A DNA stretch of 6,878 bases, taken from positions 1 through 6,878 of the forward strand of contig JAUVQD010000078.1 of NCBI GenBank assembly GCA_030598355.1, in the 5' to 3' direction. The notes below the pieces were generated by a model. It did no database searches, was not told the DNA's origin, and was given only the letters and a program-made list of their open reading frames with translations. Below, one piece after another: positions 1-5,865 of the stretch. How positions within the stretch are numbered: the stretch's first letter is position 1; every line of letters begins with the position of its first letter. A program made the translations under genes and the position numbers. This DNA is from Actinomycetes bacterium (GTDB lineage Bacteria > Actinomycetota > Aquicultoria > CAJVYJ01 > JAUVQD01).

Positions 1-2215
1 GAACAACTACTGCTAGAGAGAATATTATATTTTGCTGAATAACTCGCATAGTTCGTCGGCTGAGTTTGATCGCCTCCGGCACCTTGGATATATCATCTGA
101 CATAAGGGCAATGTCAGCTGTTTCAAGGGCCACGTCTGTGCCAGCGGCTCCCATGGCTATGCCGATTGTTGCCGAGGCCAATGCGGGGGCATCATTGACT
201 CCGTCTCCCACCATAACCACGCTGCCATAACGCTTCTCTAAACTCTTTATCAGGCCAACTTTATCCTCAGGCAAAAGTTCAGCGTGAAAAGCGTCTATTC
301 CCAGCCCTTTGGCAATATTCGCGGCGGTAGGCTCATTGTCGCCGGTCAACATGATCAAATGATTCTGACCCATACCACGTAATACTGAAAGTGCTTCAGC
401 TGTCTTAGGCCTTATCTGATCAGCCATGGCCAACGCGGCAATCAGTTTCTTTTCTGTGCCTAGAAATACGACGGTTTTACCGGCATTTTCCAGGTGCAAA
501 ATATCGGGCTTGGCCGCCAATGGCAACAATCTACTCGAGAAATATTTCCAGCTGCCCATAAAATATACTTCTTCACCAACCCGTGCATGGGCTCCGCTTC
601 CGGGAACAGCTTGAAAATCAGTAGCCTTAATGTTTTCCACTTCCCTAAGTGACGCTTCCTGAGCAATTGCTCTTGCAACGGGATGCTCAGAACGCGAATC
701 CACAGCGTTCGCCAGTGCCAGAATCTCTTTCTCTGATAGACCATCAAGAGAGATAATGTCTGTCACTTCGGGGTCCCCTGATGTCAGTGTGCCGGTTTTG
801 TCAAAAGCAAAAACCTTAATAGCGCCCAAAGCTTCTAGATACACGCCCCCTTTTACCAGAATGCCTTGTCTCGCGGCATTTCCAATGGCCGAGACTAGCG
901 CCACAGGTGTTGAAATAATTAGACTGCAGGGACACGCTACAACCAGCAATATCAAACCCCGATGAACCCATTCACTAGAGGGCAGTTGAAAAATTACCGG
1001 CGGGACAATAATCACCAGCGCTGCCAGAAGAAGAATGATAGGCGTGTAATACCGGCTAAACTTTTCTGTAAATAGTTGCGTCGGCGCTTTATGTGCCTGT
1101 GCATCTTCAACTAAATGAATGATTTTCGCGATGGTATTATCCCCGGAGATATGTGTGGTCTTGATCTCCAAGGAACCATTATTGTTTATAGTGCCGGCAA
1201 AAACCTTGTCTCCAACACCCTTGTCGACCGGCATCGACTCCCCGGTAACAGAAGCTTGCGTCACGCTTGAGACACCATTGACGACCACGCCATCCATAGG
1301 TATCTTTTCACCTGGTCTTACAACGACTACATCTCCTACCTCTATCTCCTCCACAGGCAATGTTTTTTCCTGGCCACCAGCCAAAACCTGTGCCTCACGG
1401 GGAACCATTTCTATCAGCCCCTTGATTACTCTTCTTGTTCTCTCCATGGAATAGGACTCAAGTACGCCGCCGATCGCGAATAAAAAAAGAACCATGGCGC
1501 CGTCCAGCCACTCGCCAATAATCATGGCTCCAATCACAGCTACCGTAACAAGAAAATTCATGTCTAAAGAAAACATTCTAAGGGCGTAGATGCTGCTTCT
1601 GGCCACAAAATACCCGCCGGCCACAATTGAAACAGCAAAGAATATGTTAGATGTTCCGGAACCTAGTCCCAAAGCCAGGCTTAATATTCCGAGAGCTAAG
1701 AATATCCCTGCTATCGCGGTTAAAATAGTCTTTATGTTTTGCGCCCAAAAAGAACCTTTTTTCTTGCCCGGGGCATCCTCGACCCCGTAACCGAGTTTCT
1801 CGATAACTTCGATGATCCGATCAACGTCGACTTTGTTGGCTTCATACTCGACGCTCAACTTAGATGTTGCGAAATTAGCAGCTACCCAAACAACTCCAGG
1901 AAGACGCTGGACAGCTTTTTCCAACTTGAGAGCACAATCCGCGCAATCAAGACCAGTTAATGTCAAGGTTTTGTGTCCAAATTGCTCGGCAAGCGCACAT
2001 CCGAGTGAGCGCGCTTTTTGCCCGAGTGCCTCAAAAGAAACAATGTTCGGATCATATCTTAAAGTTACAGTCGAAGCCTCCGCGTCTAGATGTGCCTCGC
2101 CAACACCTTTGACGAGCTCCAGACCGTCTTTTAGCTTGATATTACAGCGCGCGCAATCATTACCGTCACAAAGGACCGGAATCTCAAAAACGCGCTCTTC
2201 TGCTGCCCGACTCAC
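1..2215 (-). CDS. cadA: Zn/Cd/Pb-exporting P1B-type ATPase, 3' end missing
   Basis: Membrane pump that uses ATP to export soft divalent metals (Zn, Cd, Pb). My translation gives 738 codons from the GTG at 2215 to the window edge. Two N-terminal heavy-metal-associated domains carry CxxC pairs at C21/C24 and C91/C94. They are followed by membrane helices, TGES at 324-327 (actuator), CPC at 428-430 in helix 6, the phosphorylation motif DKTGTLT with D472, the HP motif at H511, and GDGVNDAP around D671. The stretch around DMNFLVTVAVIGA in helix 3 resembles CadA/ZntA rather than copper pumps. The reading breaks off in helix 7, so roughly 40-50 residues are missing, including the helix 8 Asp that identifies Zn/Cd pumps. 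The GTG is chosen because an in-frame stop lies just upstream and AGGAG sits 8 bases before it. It overlaps the regulator stop as GTGA, which suggests translational coupling. The CPC motif continues as SL where AL is usual. Family is certain; Zn/Cd/Pb specificity is likely. Confidence 0.96.
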   Translation of the reverse strand, partial: MSRAAEERVFEIPVLCDGNDCARCNIKLKDGLELVKGVGEAHLDAEASTVTLRYDPNIVSFEALGQKARSLGCALAEQFGHKTLTLTGLDCADCALKLEKAVQRLPGVVWVAANFATSKLSVEYEANKVDVDRIIEVIEKLGYGVEDAPGKKKGSFWAQNIKTILTAIAGIFLALGILSLALGLGSGTSNIFFAVSIVAGGYFVARSSIYALRMFSLDMNFLVTVAVIGAMIIGEWLDGAMVLFLFAIGGVLESYSMERTRRVIKGLIEMVPREAQVLAGGQEKTLPVEEIEVGDVVVVRPGEKIPMDGVVVNGVSSVTQASVTGESMPVDKGVGDKVFAGTINNNGSLEIKTTHISGDNTIAKIIHLVEDAQAHKAPTQLFTEKFSRYYTPIILLLAALVIIVPPVIFQLPSSEWVHRGLILLVVACPCSLIISTPVALVSAIGNAARQGILVKGGVYLEALGAIKVFAFDKTGTLTSGDPEVTDIISLDGLSEKEILALANAVDSRSEHPVARAIAQEASLREVENIKATDFQAVPGSGAHARVGEEVYFMGSWKYFSSRLLPLAAKPDILHLENAGKTVVFLGTEKKLIAALAMADQIRPKTAEALSVLRGMGQNHLIMLTGDNEPTAANIAKGLGIDAFHAELLPEDKVGLIKSLEKRYGSVVMVGDGVNDAPALASATIGIAMGAAGTDVALETADIALMSDDISKVPEAIKLSRRTMRVIQQNIIFSLAVVV

Positions 2216-2565
2216 CTTCGGTTCTCCTGGACGTGTTCAAGGCCCTGAGCCAAAAGCATTTCAATGTGTTTATCATCCAACGAGTAATAGACCATCTGGC
2301 CCGCCCGCCTGAACTTCACTAGTTTGAGATTCCTCAGGCTTCTAAGCTGATGTGAGGCCGCACTCGGGGTCATGCCGACAGCTGATGACAGATCGCACAC
2401 GCATAATTCCTCGGTCGCGAGAGCCCAGATGATTTTGACCCTGTTGGGGTCTCCAAGTGCTTTGAAGAGTTCAGCCATACGAAAAAGAGTATCTTTATCG
2501 GCAATGGCAGTGCGCACTTTTTGAACTTTCTCGGAATCAACCAGGTTAACATCACAAGTCGGCAT
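2212..2565 (-). CDS. ArsR/SmtB-family metal-sensing repressor (CadC/SmtB-like)
   Basis: Dimeric winged-helix repressor of 117 residues, the usual family length, which leaves DNA when it binds metal. The recognition helix lies in the region TPSAASHQLRSLRNLKLV, about residues 66-83. Metal ligands can be read directly. ELCVCDL gives C55 and C57, and with C4 these keep exactly the spacing of CadC C7/C58/C60 (alpha3N site for Cd/Pb). The position of CadC C11 is L8. D98, H100, H111 and E114 keep exactly the SmtB alpha5 zinc-site spacing (D104, H106, H117, E120). GGAGGA lies 5 bases before the ATG. The gene is first in an operon with the P1B-ATPase and sits behind a palindrome that overlaps its promoter, so autoregulation is expected. 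By ligands it is closest to plasmid-type CadC (not the unrelated enterobacterial CadC). Which metals it senses in the cell is not decided by sequence. Confidence 0.96.
   Translation of the reverse strand: MPTCDVNLVDSEKVQKVRTAIADKDTLFRMAELFKALGDPNRVKIIWALATEELCVCDLSSAVGMTPSAASHQLRSLRNLKLVKFRRAGQMVYYSLDDKHIEMLLAQGLEHVQENRR
2224..2228 (-). promoter_or_regulatory. Ribosome binding site of the metal ATPase
   Basis: AGGAG on the minus strand, inside the last codons of the regulator gene and 8 bases before the GTG. It supports this non-ATG start and a coupled, co-transcribed ATPase. Confidence 0.7.
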
Positions 2566-2570
2566 ATTCT

Positions 2571-2576
2571 TCCTCC
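2571..2576 (-). promoter_or_regulatory. Ribosome binding site of the ArsR-family regulator
   Basis: GGAGGA on the minus strand, 5 bases before the ATG at 2565. It is a near-perfect Shine-Dalgarno sequence and fixes the start. Confidence 0.8.
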
Positions 2577-2582
2577 AACTGA

Positions 2583-2606
2583 ATATATGTGCATATGTTC
2601 ATATAT
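2583..2606 (-). promoter_or_regulatory. Operator palindrome for the ArsR/SmtB-family regulator
   Basis: A 24-base inverted repeat made of two adjoining 12-base arms. On the minus strand they read ATATATGAACAT and ATGCACATATAT; 10 of 12 positions pair. The arm ATATGAACAT resembles the half-sites of known SmtB/CzrA/CadC operators. It overlaps the last two bases of the -10 box and covers the expected transcription start, so bound repressor would block RNA polymerase. Confidence 0.8.
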
Positions 2607-2633
2607 CTTAAACCCGGCCACCGTAATGGTCAA
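2605..2633 (-). promoter_or_regulatory. Sigma70-type promoter of the metal-resistance operon
   Basis: On the minus strand, TTGACC (2633-2628) and TAAGAT (2610-2605) are separated by exactly 17 bases. Five of six -35 positions match consensus. Transcription should start near 2598, within the operator, giving a leader of about 30 bases before the regulator ATG. Confidence 0.75.
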
Positions 2634-2682
2634 ATACTTATCATTTGCGGAAGTTTCTTTTTAAACGACGTGCTTCGGGGCT

Positions 2683-3099
2683 TTAATTATCTGTTCGGTA
2701 ACACTTGGCCAGCAAAACAGTGGTTCCGTGATCAGACTCATTGATCGTCACTTTGTCCATAAGCGCCAACATGATCAATATGCCGTGAGCGCGGTAGTCG
2801 GCCATATCGCTAGGCCCTGGGACAGTCCTTTTGAAGATCCCCTCATCTACTACTTTTATTTTTAAATCATTTTTATCGCACTTAAAATCGATGACAACAT
2901 TGTTCATCTCGCCTTTCGGAGAGCCATGCTCAACAGCATTAGCGACCGCCTCACCAACTGCAACTTTTATATCGTAAACAGCCTGTTTAGCAAACCCGCA
3001 TGCTTCGGCGATTTCACCTACATGACTTCTTACGCCCGCAAGTTTATCGCCTCTACTGGTTATCTTCAGTTTCAGGGGTTGACACTGAGCACTACCCAA
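2683..3099 (-). CDS. RsbW/SpoIIAB-like anti-sigma factor serine kinase
   Basis: Small cytoplasmic GHKL-fold (HATPase_c_2) protein of 138 residues, close to RsbW and SpoIIAB in length. Family members bind and silence an alternative sigma factor and phosphorylate a serine on the STAS antagonist. The N box reads GEAVANAVEHG (E50, N54), the G1 box VVDEG (D85, G87), and the G2 region HGILIMLALMDKV (from H105), followed by a GTT strand near residue 126. The second glycine seen in many G2 boxes is Leu or Ile here; related kinases also have hydrophobic residues at this place, so I do not call it inactive. The start is a TTG that overlaps the end of the STAS gene by 8 bases. An in-frame stop lies two codons upstream, and I see no good ribosome site at close range, so translation probably depends on coupling. 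No sigma factor follows, so the target is unknown. A non-sigma target is possible. Confidence 0.88.
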   Translation of the reverse strand: MGSAQCQPLKLKITSRGDKLAGVRSHVGEIAEACGFAKQAVYDIKVAVGEAVANAVEHGSPKGEMNNVVIDFKCDKNDLKIKVVDEGIFKRTVPGPSDMADYRAHGILIMLALMDKVTINESDHGTTVLLAKCYRTDN

Positions 3100-3454
3100 C
3101 TTCTATCTTCTTCTCCATGGCCACCAAGGCTTCTTCGCGGTCTTTAAATAAAAGCACATTGGTCTTCTTATTAAAGAGACCGACTAATTCAAGGATGCGG
3201 ATAAGATTAGCTTCGACGCAGACTATTCCTATCATTCCCTCGCGAGGCAAAAGTTGCTGCATAGCGTTGAACAGAACTCCTATGCCGCCGCTATCGAGGT
3301 AGTCGACTTTCGTGAAATCAAAAACCAACTTCACGGCATCGGCGTCGATTAAATCATCAATCTGTCTTTGAAGTTTGGGAGCCACAAAGTGATCAATTTC
3401 CCCGGAAATCTGTAAAATCGGAACCTTTTTCTCGTATTCGACATTCATATCCAT
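3092..3454 (-). CDS. STAS-domain anti-anti-sigma factor (RsbV/SpoIIAA-like)
   Basis: Single STAS domain of about 120 residues. Unphosphorylated members bind the anti-sigma kinase and free its sigma factor; phosphorylation of one serine breaks that contact. The family signature reads DFTKVDYLDSGGIGVL. Counting from the upstream ATG at 3460, the expected phosphorylated serine is S57 (S55 from the start chosen here), preceded by Asp as in SpoIIAA. The usual DSSG is DSGG. I chose the ATG at 3454 because AAGGGGG lies 7 bases before it but only one base before the ATG at 3460; the alternative adds only Met-Thr. The gene overlaps the kinase gene by 8 bases, the arrangement typical of antagonist-kinase pairs. 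No RsbU-type phosphatase is adjacent, so the protein that reactivates it must be encoded elsewhere. The family is clear; the stress or process it controls cannot be read here. Confidence 0.92.
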   Translation of the reverse strand: MDMNVEYEKKVPILQISGEIDHFVAPKLQRQIDDLIDADAVKLVFDFTKVDYLDSGGIGVLFNAMQQLLPREGMIGIVCVEANLIRILELVGLFNKKTNVLLFKDREEALVAMEKKIEVG

Positions 3455-3461
3455 CGTCATA

Positions 3462-3468
3462 CCCCCTT
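3462..3468 (-). promoter_or_regulatory. Ribosome binding site of the STAS gene
   Basis: AAGGGGG on the minus strand. Its distance favours the ATG at 3454 over the one at 3460. Confidence 0.5.
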
Positions 3469-3541
3469 GGGTGCCACCATTTCAAGACCCGAATCTTCTC
3501 CGCTCTTCCAGTATTACGAAAATATCAAAAAAGAAAACATA

Positions 3542-3547
3542 TTTATA
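3542..3547 (-). promoter_or_regulatory. Possible -10 box for the STAS/kinase pair
   Basis: TATAAA on the minus strand in an AT-rich intergenic stretch, about 90 bases before the STAS start. No convincing -35 box stands 16-18 bases upstream. Some promoter is expected in this gap, because the preceding minus-strand gene is separated from the pair by the tRNA locus. This is only the best-looking candidate. Confidence 0.2.
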
Positions 3548-3565
3548 CAGATATCTTTTTTTTTA

Positions 3566-3594
3566 TTTACCCTGATGATACCATTCTGTCTAAA
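3566..3594 (+). promoter_or_regulatory. Possible promoter of the tRNA-Thr gene
   Basis: TTTACC (3566-3571) and TCTAAA (3589-3594) are separated by 17 bases, each matching consensus at 4 of 6 positions. The predicted start near 3601 would leave a short leader before the tRNA at 3605. The boxes are weak; position is the main argument. Confidence 0.3.
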
Positions 3595-3604
3595 CAAATC
3601 TGTC

Positions 3605-3676
3605 GCCCGCTTAGCTCAGAGGCAGAGCATCCGCCTTGTAAGCGGACGGTCGGGAGTTCAACTCTCCCAGCGGGCT
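3605..3676 (+). tRNA. tRNA-Thr (anticodon TGT)
   Basis: A complete cloverleaf can be folded by hand. The acceptor stem GCCCGCT (3605-3611) pairs with AGCGGGC (3669-3675). The D stem is GCTC/GAGC. The anticodon stem TCCGC/GCGGA holds the loop CTTGTAA with anticodon TGT at 3637-3639, reading ACA threonine codons. The T stem GGGAG/CTCCC closes the loop TTCAACT. The discriminator base is T3676. The next bases are CTC, so the 3' CCA is not encoded and must be added by nucleotidyltransferase. It is the only plus-strand gene and ends 10 bases from the stop of the convergent nadE. No hairpin with T-run follows it, so where its transcript ends is unclear. Confidence 0.97.
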
Positions 3677-3686
3677 CTAGAATACA

Positions 3687-5444
3687 CTAACGAAAAGGCT
3701 TATCTTTATACCAATTCGTAATCGGCAAACGCCAATCCTTGCCAAAAGCCCGTCCGGTGACCTTCACGCCCGGCGGCGCCTGCCTTCTTTTGTATTCACT
3801 TCTATCTATCATACCCACAACCTCCGCCACCATGCGTCCATCAAAACCAGAACTCACTATTTCCGAAATACTTTTATTCTCTTCCACATAGGCTTTGACT
3901 ATCGGATCAAGGATTTCGTACTCAGGTATTGAATCTGAGTCTTTTTGGTTAGGCCTAAGCTCCGCGCTGGGCGGTTTGGTGATTATCCTTTCCGGAATAA
4001 TGAATTTCCCGGATCGCTTGTTGATATGAGAGGCCAATTCGAAAACGAGATTTTTCTGAACATCTTTGAGAACCGCGAAACCCCCGCTCATATCACCATA
4101 CAAAGTGGCATAGCCGACACTCATTTCGCTTTTGTTGCCAGTGGACAAGAGAAGCCAACCAAACTTATTCGACAGCGCCATCAGAATATTGCCCCGGATA
4201 CGAGCTTGAAGATTCTCCTCTGTCAAATCGCTCTTATGATTCTCAAAAACAGGTCCAAGAACACCAAGATAAGTAGCAAATACATCATCTATTGAAATGG
4301 TCATTGAATCAACACCTAAGTTCCGCGCTACAGCAGCTGCGTCCTCAGCGCTCTCAGATGTGGTGTAGCGAGACGGAAGAAAAACCGCGGTTAGCGCGCC
4401 CGGTCCCAAGGCCTCAACCGCGATCGCCGCTGTTAGAGCCGAATCCACGCCACCTGAAAGACCTATGAGCACACGCGCAAAATGGTTCTTCTTGACGTAG
4501 TCTGCAACCCCGAGCGTCAGAGCTGACAAAAGATCCTCAGCTAAATCCGGTTTTTCGCGCACCCTCCGAGGTAAATCGGATTTTTCTTGCTGAATCTGGC
4601 TTTCTCTGGCGACTACTGTCTCCACTGGAATCTGGCCTGTTTTTTTGGTCTGCTTGTATTCTTCCCAGATCGGATTCCCATCCCTCGCCGCCGTCACAGC
4701 GTCGGCATCAAAATCCACCGTCAACAAATCCTCTTTAAAGCTTTCGGCTTCGGCCAGAAAATTGCCGTTATGATCCAAGGCCAGGCTTCGACCATCAAAA
4801 ACCAACTCATCCTGTCCGCCAACCAGGTTGACATAGGCTATCGCCGACATGCTCTCTTTCGCCCGATTTGTTAAGATCGAAGCTCTCGTTTCAGGCTTAT
4901 CGATGTGATACGGGGAGGCGTTTATATTAATGATTATTTCAGCGCCGCCGACGGTGGCTTCAACATACTGAGGACCTTCCGGAAACCAGATATCCTCACA
5001 AATTGTGATACCAATCAATATCCCGCCCAAAGAAACAACCAGACCCCGGGACCCTTGGGCAAAATATCTTTGCTCGTCGAAAACGCCATAGTTTGGAAGA
5101 CATACTTTATGGTAATTACCCAGCAATCTTCCGTCGTTGATAATCGCGGCACTATTTTTGACCTTTGAGTTAGAGCTGACAGTCCCGACAATCAAGGTCA
5201 TTTCTTTGAGTTCACGACTGAAGTCAACTATCTCCGCCAATTTGAGTGAGCAATCAGAGATGAAGTGAGGTTTGTATATCAGATCTTCTGGTGGGTATCC
5301 ACAAATCGCCAGCTCCGGAAAGGCAATGAGATCGACTTTTTTTGCCTCTGCCCGCCGACAATACTCTTTTATCTTTTCAACATTTCCGTCTAAATCACCG
5401 ACGGTACAGTCTATTTGAGCCAACCCGACCCTTAGCCGACGCAA
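3687..5444 (-). CDS. nadE: Glutamine-dependent NAD+ synthetase
   Basis: Catalyses the last step of NAD+ synthesis: ATP-dependent amidation of deamido-NAD+ using ammonia released from glutamine. From the chosen start it has 585 residues, typical of the long, glutamine-using form. The N-terminal nitrilase-type glutaminase domain (about 1-260) shows the triad E44 (FPELAICGYPPED), K113 (YHKVCLPNYGVFDE) and C149 (TICED). The C-terminal synthetase domain shows the ATP pyrophosphatase loop SGGVDS (330-335), TGNKSE (435-440) and a GDMSGG stretch. The frame is open up to an ATG at 5579, but those 45 extra residues overlap glnB and match nothing in the family, which normally begins just before RVGLAQID. 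I therefore take the TTG at 5444, which has AGAGGAG 8 bases upstream. It follows amt-glnB in the same direction with an 82-base gap that holds a candidate promoter. Function is certain; the start is probable. Confidence 0.97.
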   Translation of the reverse strand: MRRLRVGLAQIDCTVGDLDGNVEKIKEYCRRAEAKKVDLIAFPELAICGYPPEDLIYKPHFISDCSLKLAEIVDFSRELKEMTLIVGTVSSNSKVKNSAAIINDGRLLGNYHKVCLPNYGVFDEQRYFAQGSRGLVVSLGGILIGITICEDIWFPEGPQYVEATVGGAEIIININASPYHIDKPETRASILTNRAKESMSAIAYVNLVGGQDELVFDGRSLALDHNGNFLAEAESFKEDLLTVDFDADAVTAARDGNPIWEEYKQTKKTGQIPVETVVARESQIQQEKSDLPRRVREKPDLAEDLLSALTLGVADYVKKNHFARVLIGLSGGVDSALTAAIAVEALGPGALTAVFLPSRYTTSESAEDAAAVARNLGVDSMTISIDDVFATYLGVLGPVFENHKSDLTEENLQARIRGNILMALSNKFGWLLLSTGNKSEMSVGYATLYGDMSGGFAVLKDVQKNLVFELASHINKRSGKFIIPERIITKPPSAELRPNQKDSDSIPEYEILDPIVKAYVEENKSISEIVSSGFDGRMVAEVVGMIDRSEYKRRQAPPGVKVTGRAFGKDWRLPITNWYKDKPFR

Positions 5445-5452
5445 AAACCACA

Positions 5453-5459
5453 CTCCTCT
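5453..5459 (-). promoter_or_regulatory. Ribosome binding site deciding the nadE start
   Basis: AGAGGAG on the minus strand, 8 bases before the TTG at 5444. A GTG at 5453 overlaps this site and so is unlikely to be the start. Confidence 0.65.
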
Positions 5460-5490
5460 AGCAAGAAAACCGCCAAATAAAGCCGGTACA

Positions 5491-5519
5491 AACGTAGCAT
5501 TGGCGTCGAGAACGGTCAA
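5491..5519 (-). promoter_or_regulatory. Candidate internal promoter of nadE
   Basis: On the minus strand, TTGACC (5519-5514) and TACGTT (5496-5491) are 17 bases apart. TGC directly before the second box makes an extended -10. The -35 box is the same hexamer as in the metal operon promoter. It lies in the gap between glnB and nadE, so nadE could be transcribed both with amt-glnB and alone. The -10 box itself is poor. Confidence 0.4.
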
Positions 5520-5526
5520 TTGATAA

Positions 5527-5865
5527 CTAGATGGCCTTATTGCCTGACTCGCCTGTCCTGATTCTATAAACCTGTTCAACTGAAGTTACAAATATTTTGC
5601 CGTCTCCAACCATTCCGGTACGAGCATTTGTCGTTATTGCTTCAACAACAGTGTCCAATTGCTCATTATTAATGATTGTCAACAGTTCAATCTTCGGCCG
5701 AAAGTGAATTTTTACTTGCGCCCCCCGATATGTTTCGGTGTGACCTCTTTGGTGCCCGAAACCTTTTACTTCAGTGATTGTCATACCGGGAACCCCTAGC
5801 TGCTCTAAAGCGTTCCGGACTGGCTCAAGAACTTCATGTCTGAAGATAGCTCTTACCTGTTTCAC
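5527..5865 (-). CDS. glnB: PII nitrogen regulatory protein lacking Tyr51
   Basis: Trimeric signalling protein that reads ATP/ADP and 2-oxoglutarate and binds targets through its T-loop; it commonly plugs Amt channels. The 112 residues match the standard length. Family marks are GMTITEVKGFG (27-37), GHTETYRGA (41-49), the nucleotide-binding TGMVGDGKIFV (83-93) and RIRTGE (101-106). The T-loop tyrosine modified in proteobacteria and actinobacteria (position 51 of E. coli GlnB) is V51, and position 49 is Ala, not the cyanobacterial phosphoserine. Y46 is kept. Control by uridylylation or adenylylation at position 51 is therefore not possible. The GTG start overlaps the amt stop as GTGA and has GGAGGAGGA 6 bases upstream. 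Direct coupling to amt indicates control of ammonium uptake (a GlnK-type role). The neighbouring nadE is a second possible target. Confidence 0.96.
   Translation of the reverse strand: MKQVRAIFRHEVLEPVRNALEQLGVPGMTITEVKGFGHQRGHTETYRGAQVKIHFRPKIELLTIINNEQLDTVVEAITTNARTGMVGDGKIFVTSVEQVYRIRTGESGNKAI

Noticed and set aside
1812..2312. A 166-codon open frame on the plus strand.
   Set aside because: It lies wholly opposite the well-supported ATPase and regulator genes, and its translation has low-complexity composition and no recognisable domain.
2370..2633. An 87-codon minus-strand frame that starts in the promoter region and overlaps the regulator gene.
   Set aside because: It would place its start in the -35 box of the operon and is out of frame with the clearly coding ArsR-family gene.
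2641..2682. A terminator for the STAS/kinase pair just before the metal operon promoter.
   Set aside because: I find only very short pairings and no hairpin followed by a T-run on the minus strand; where this transcript ends is unknown.
2683..3099. Loss of kinase activity because the ATP-lid glycine pattern is incomplete.
   Set aside because: The Asn and Asp/Gly boxes are intact and related RsbW-like proteins also have hydrophobic residues in the second glycine box.
3549..3564. An AGATATCT palindrome followed by nine T, looking like a plus-strand terminator.
   Set aside because: The eight-base palindrome leaves no loop and cannot form a stable hairpin, and no plus-strand gene precedes it.
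3567..3595. A SigB-like promoter on the minus strand before the STAS gene (GTTTAG ... GGGTAA), which would suggest autoregulation by an alternative sigma factor.
   Set aside because: The two boxes are 17 bases apart, while SigB-type promoters have about 12-15; the first box also differs from GTTTAA. The match is probably chance.
5445..5579. A 45-residue N-terminal extension of NadE from an ATG at 5579.
   Set aside because: It overlaps the conserved C-terminus of PII, resembles no NadE N-terminus, and a better ribosome site serves the TTG at 5444.
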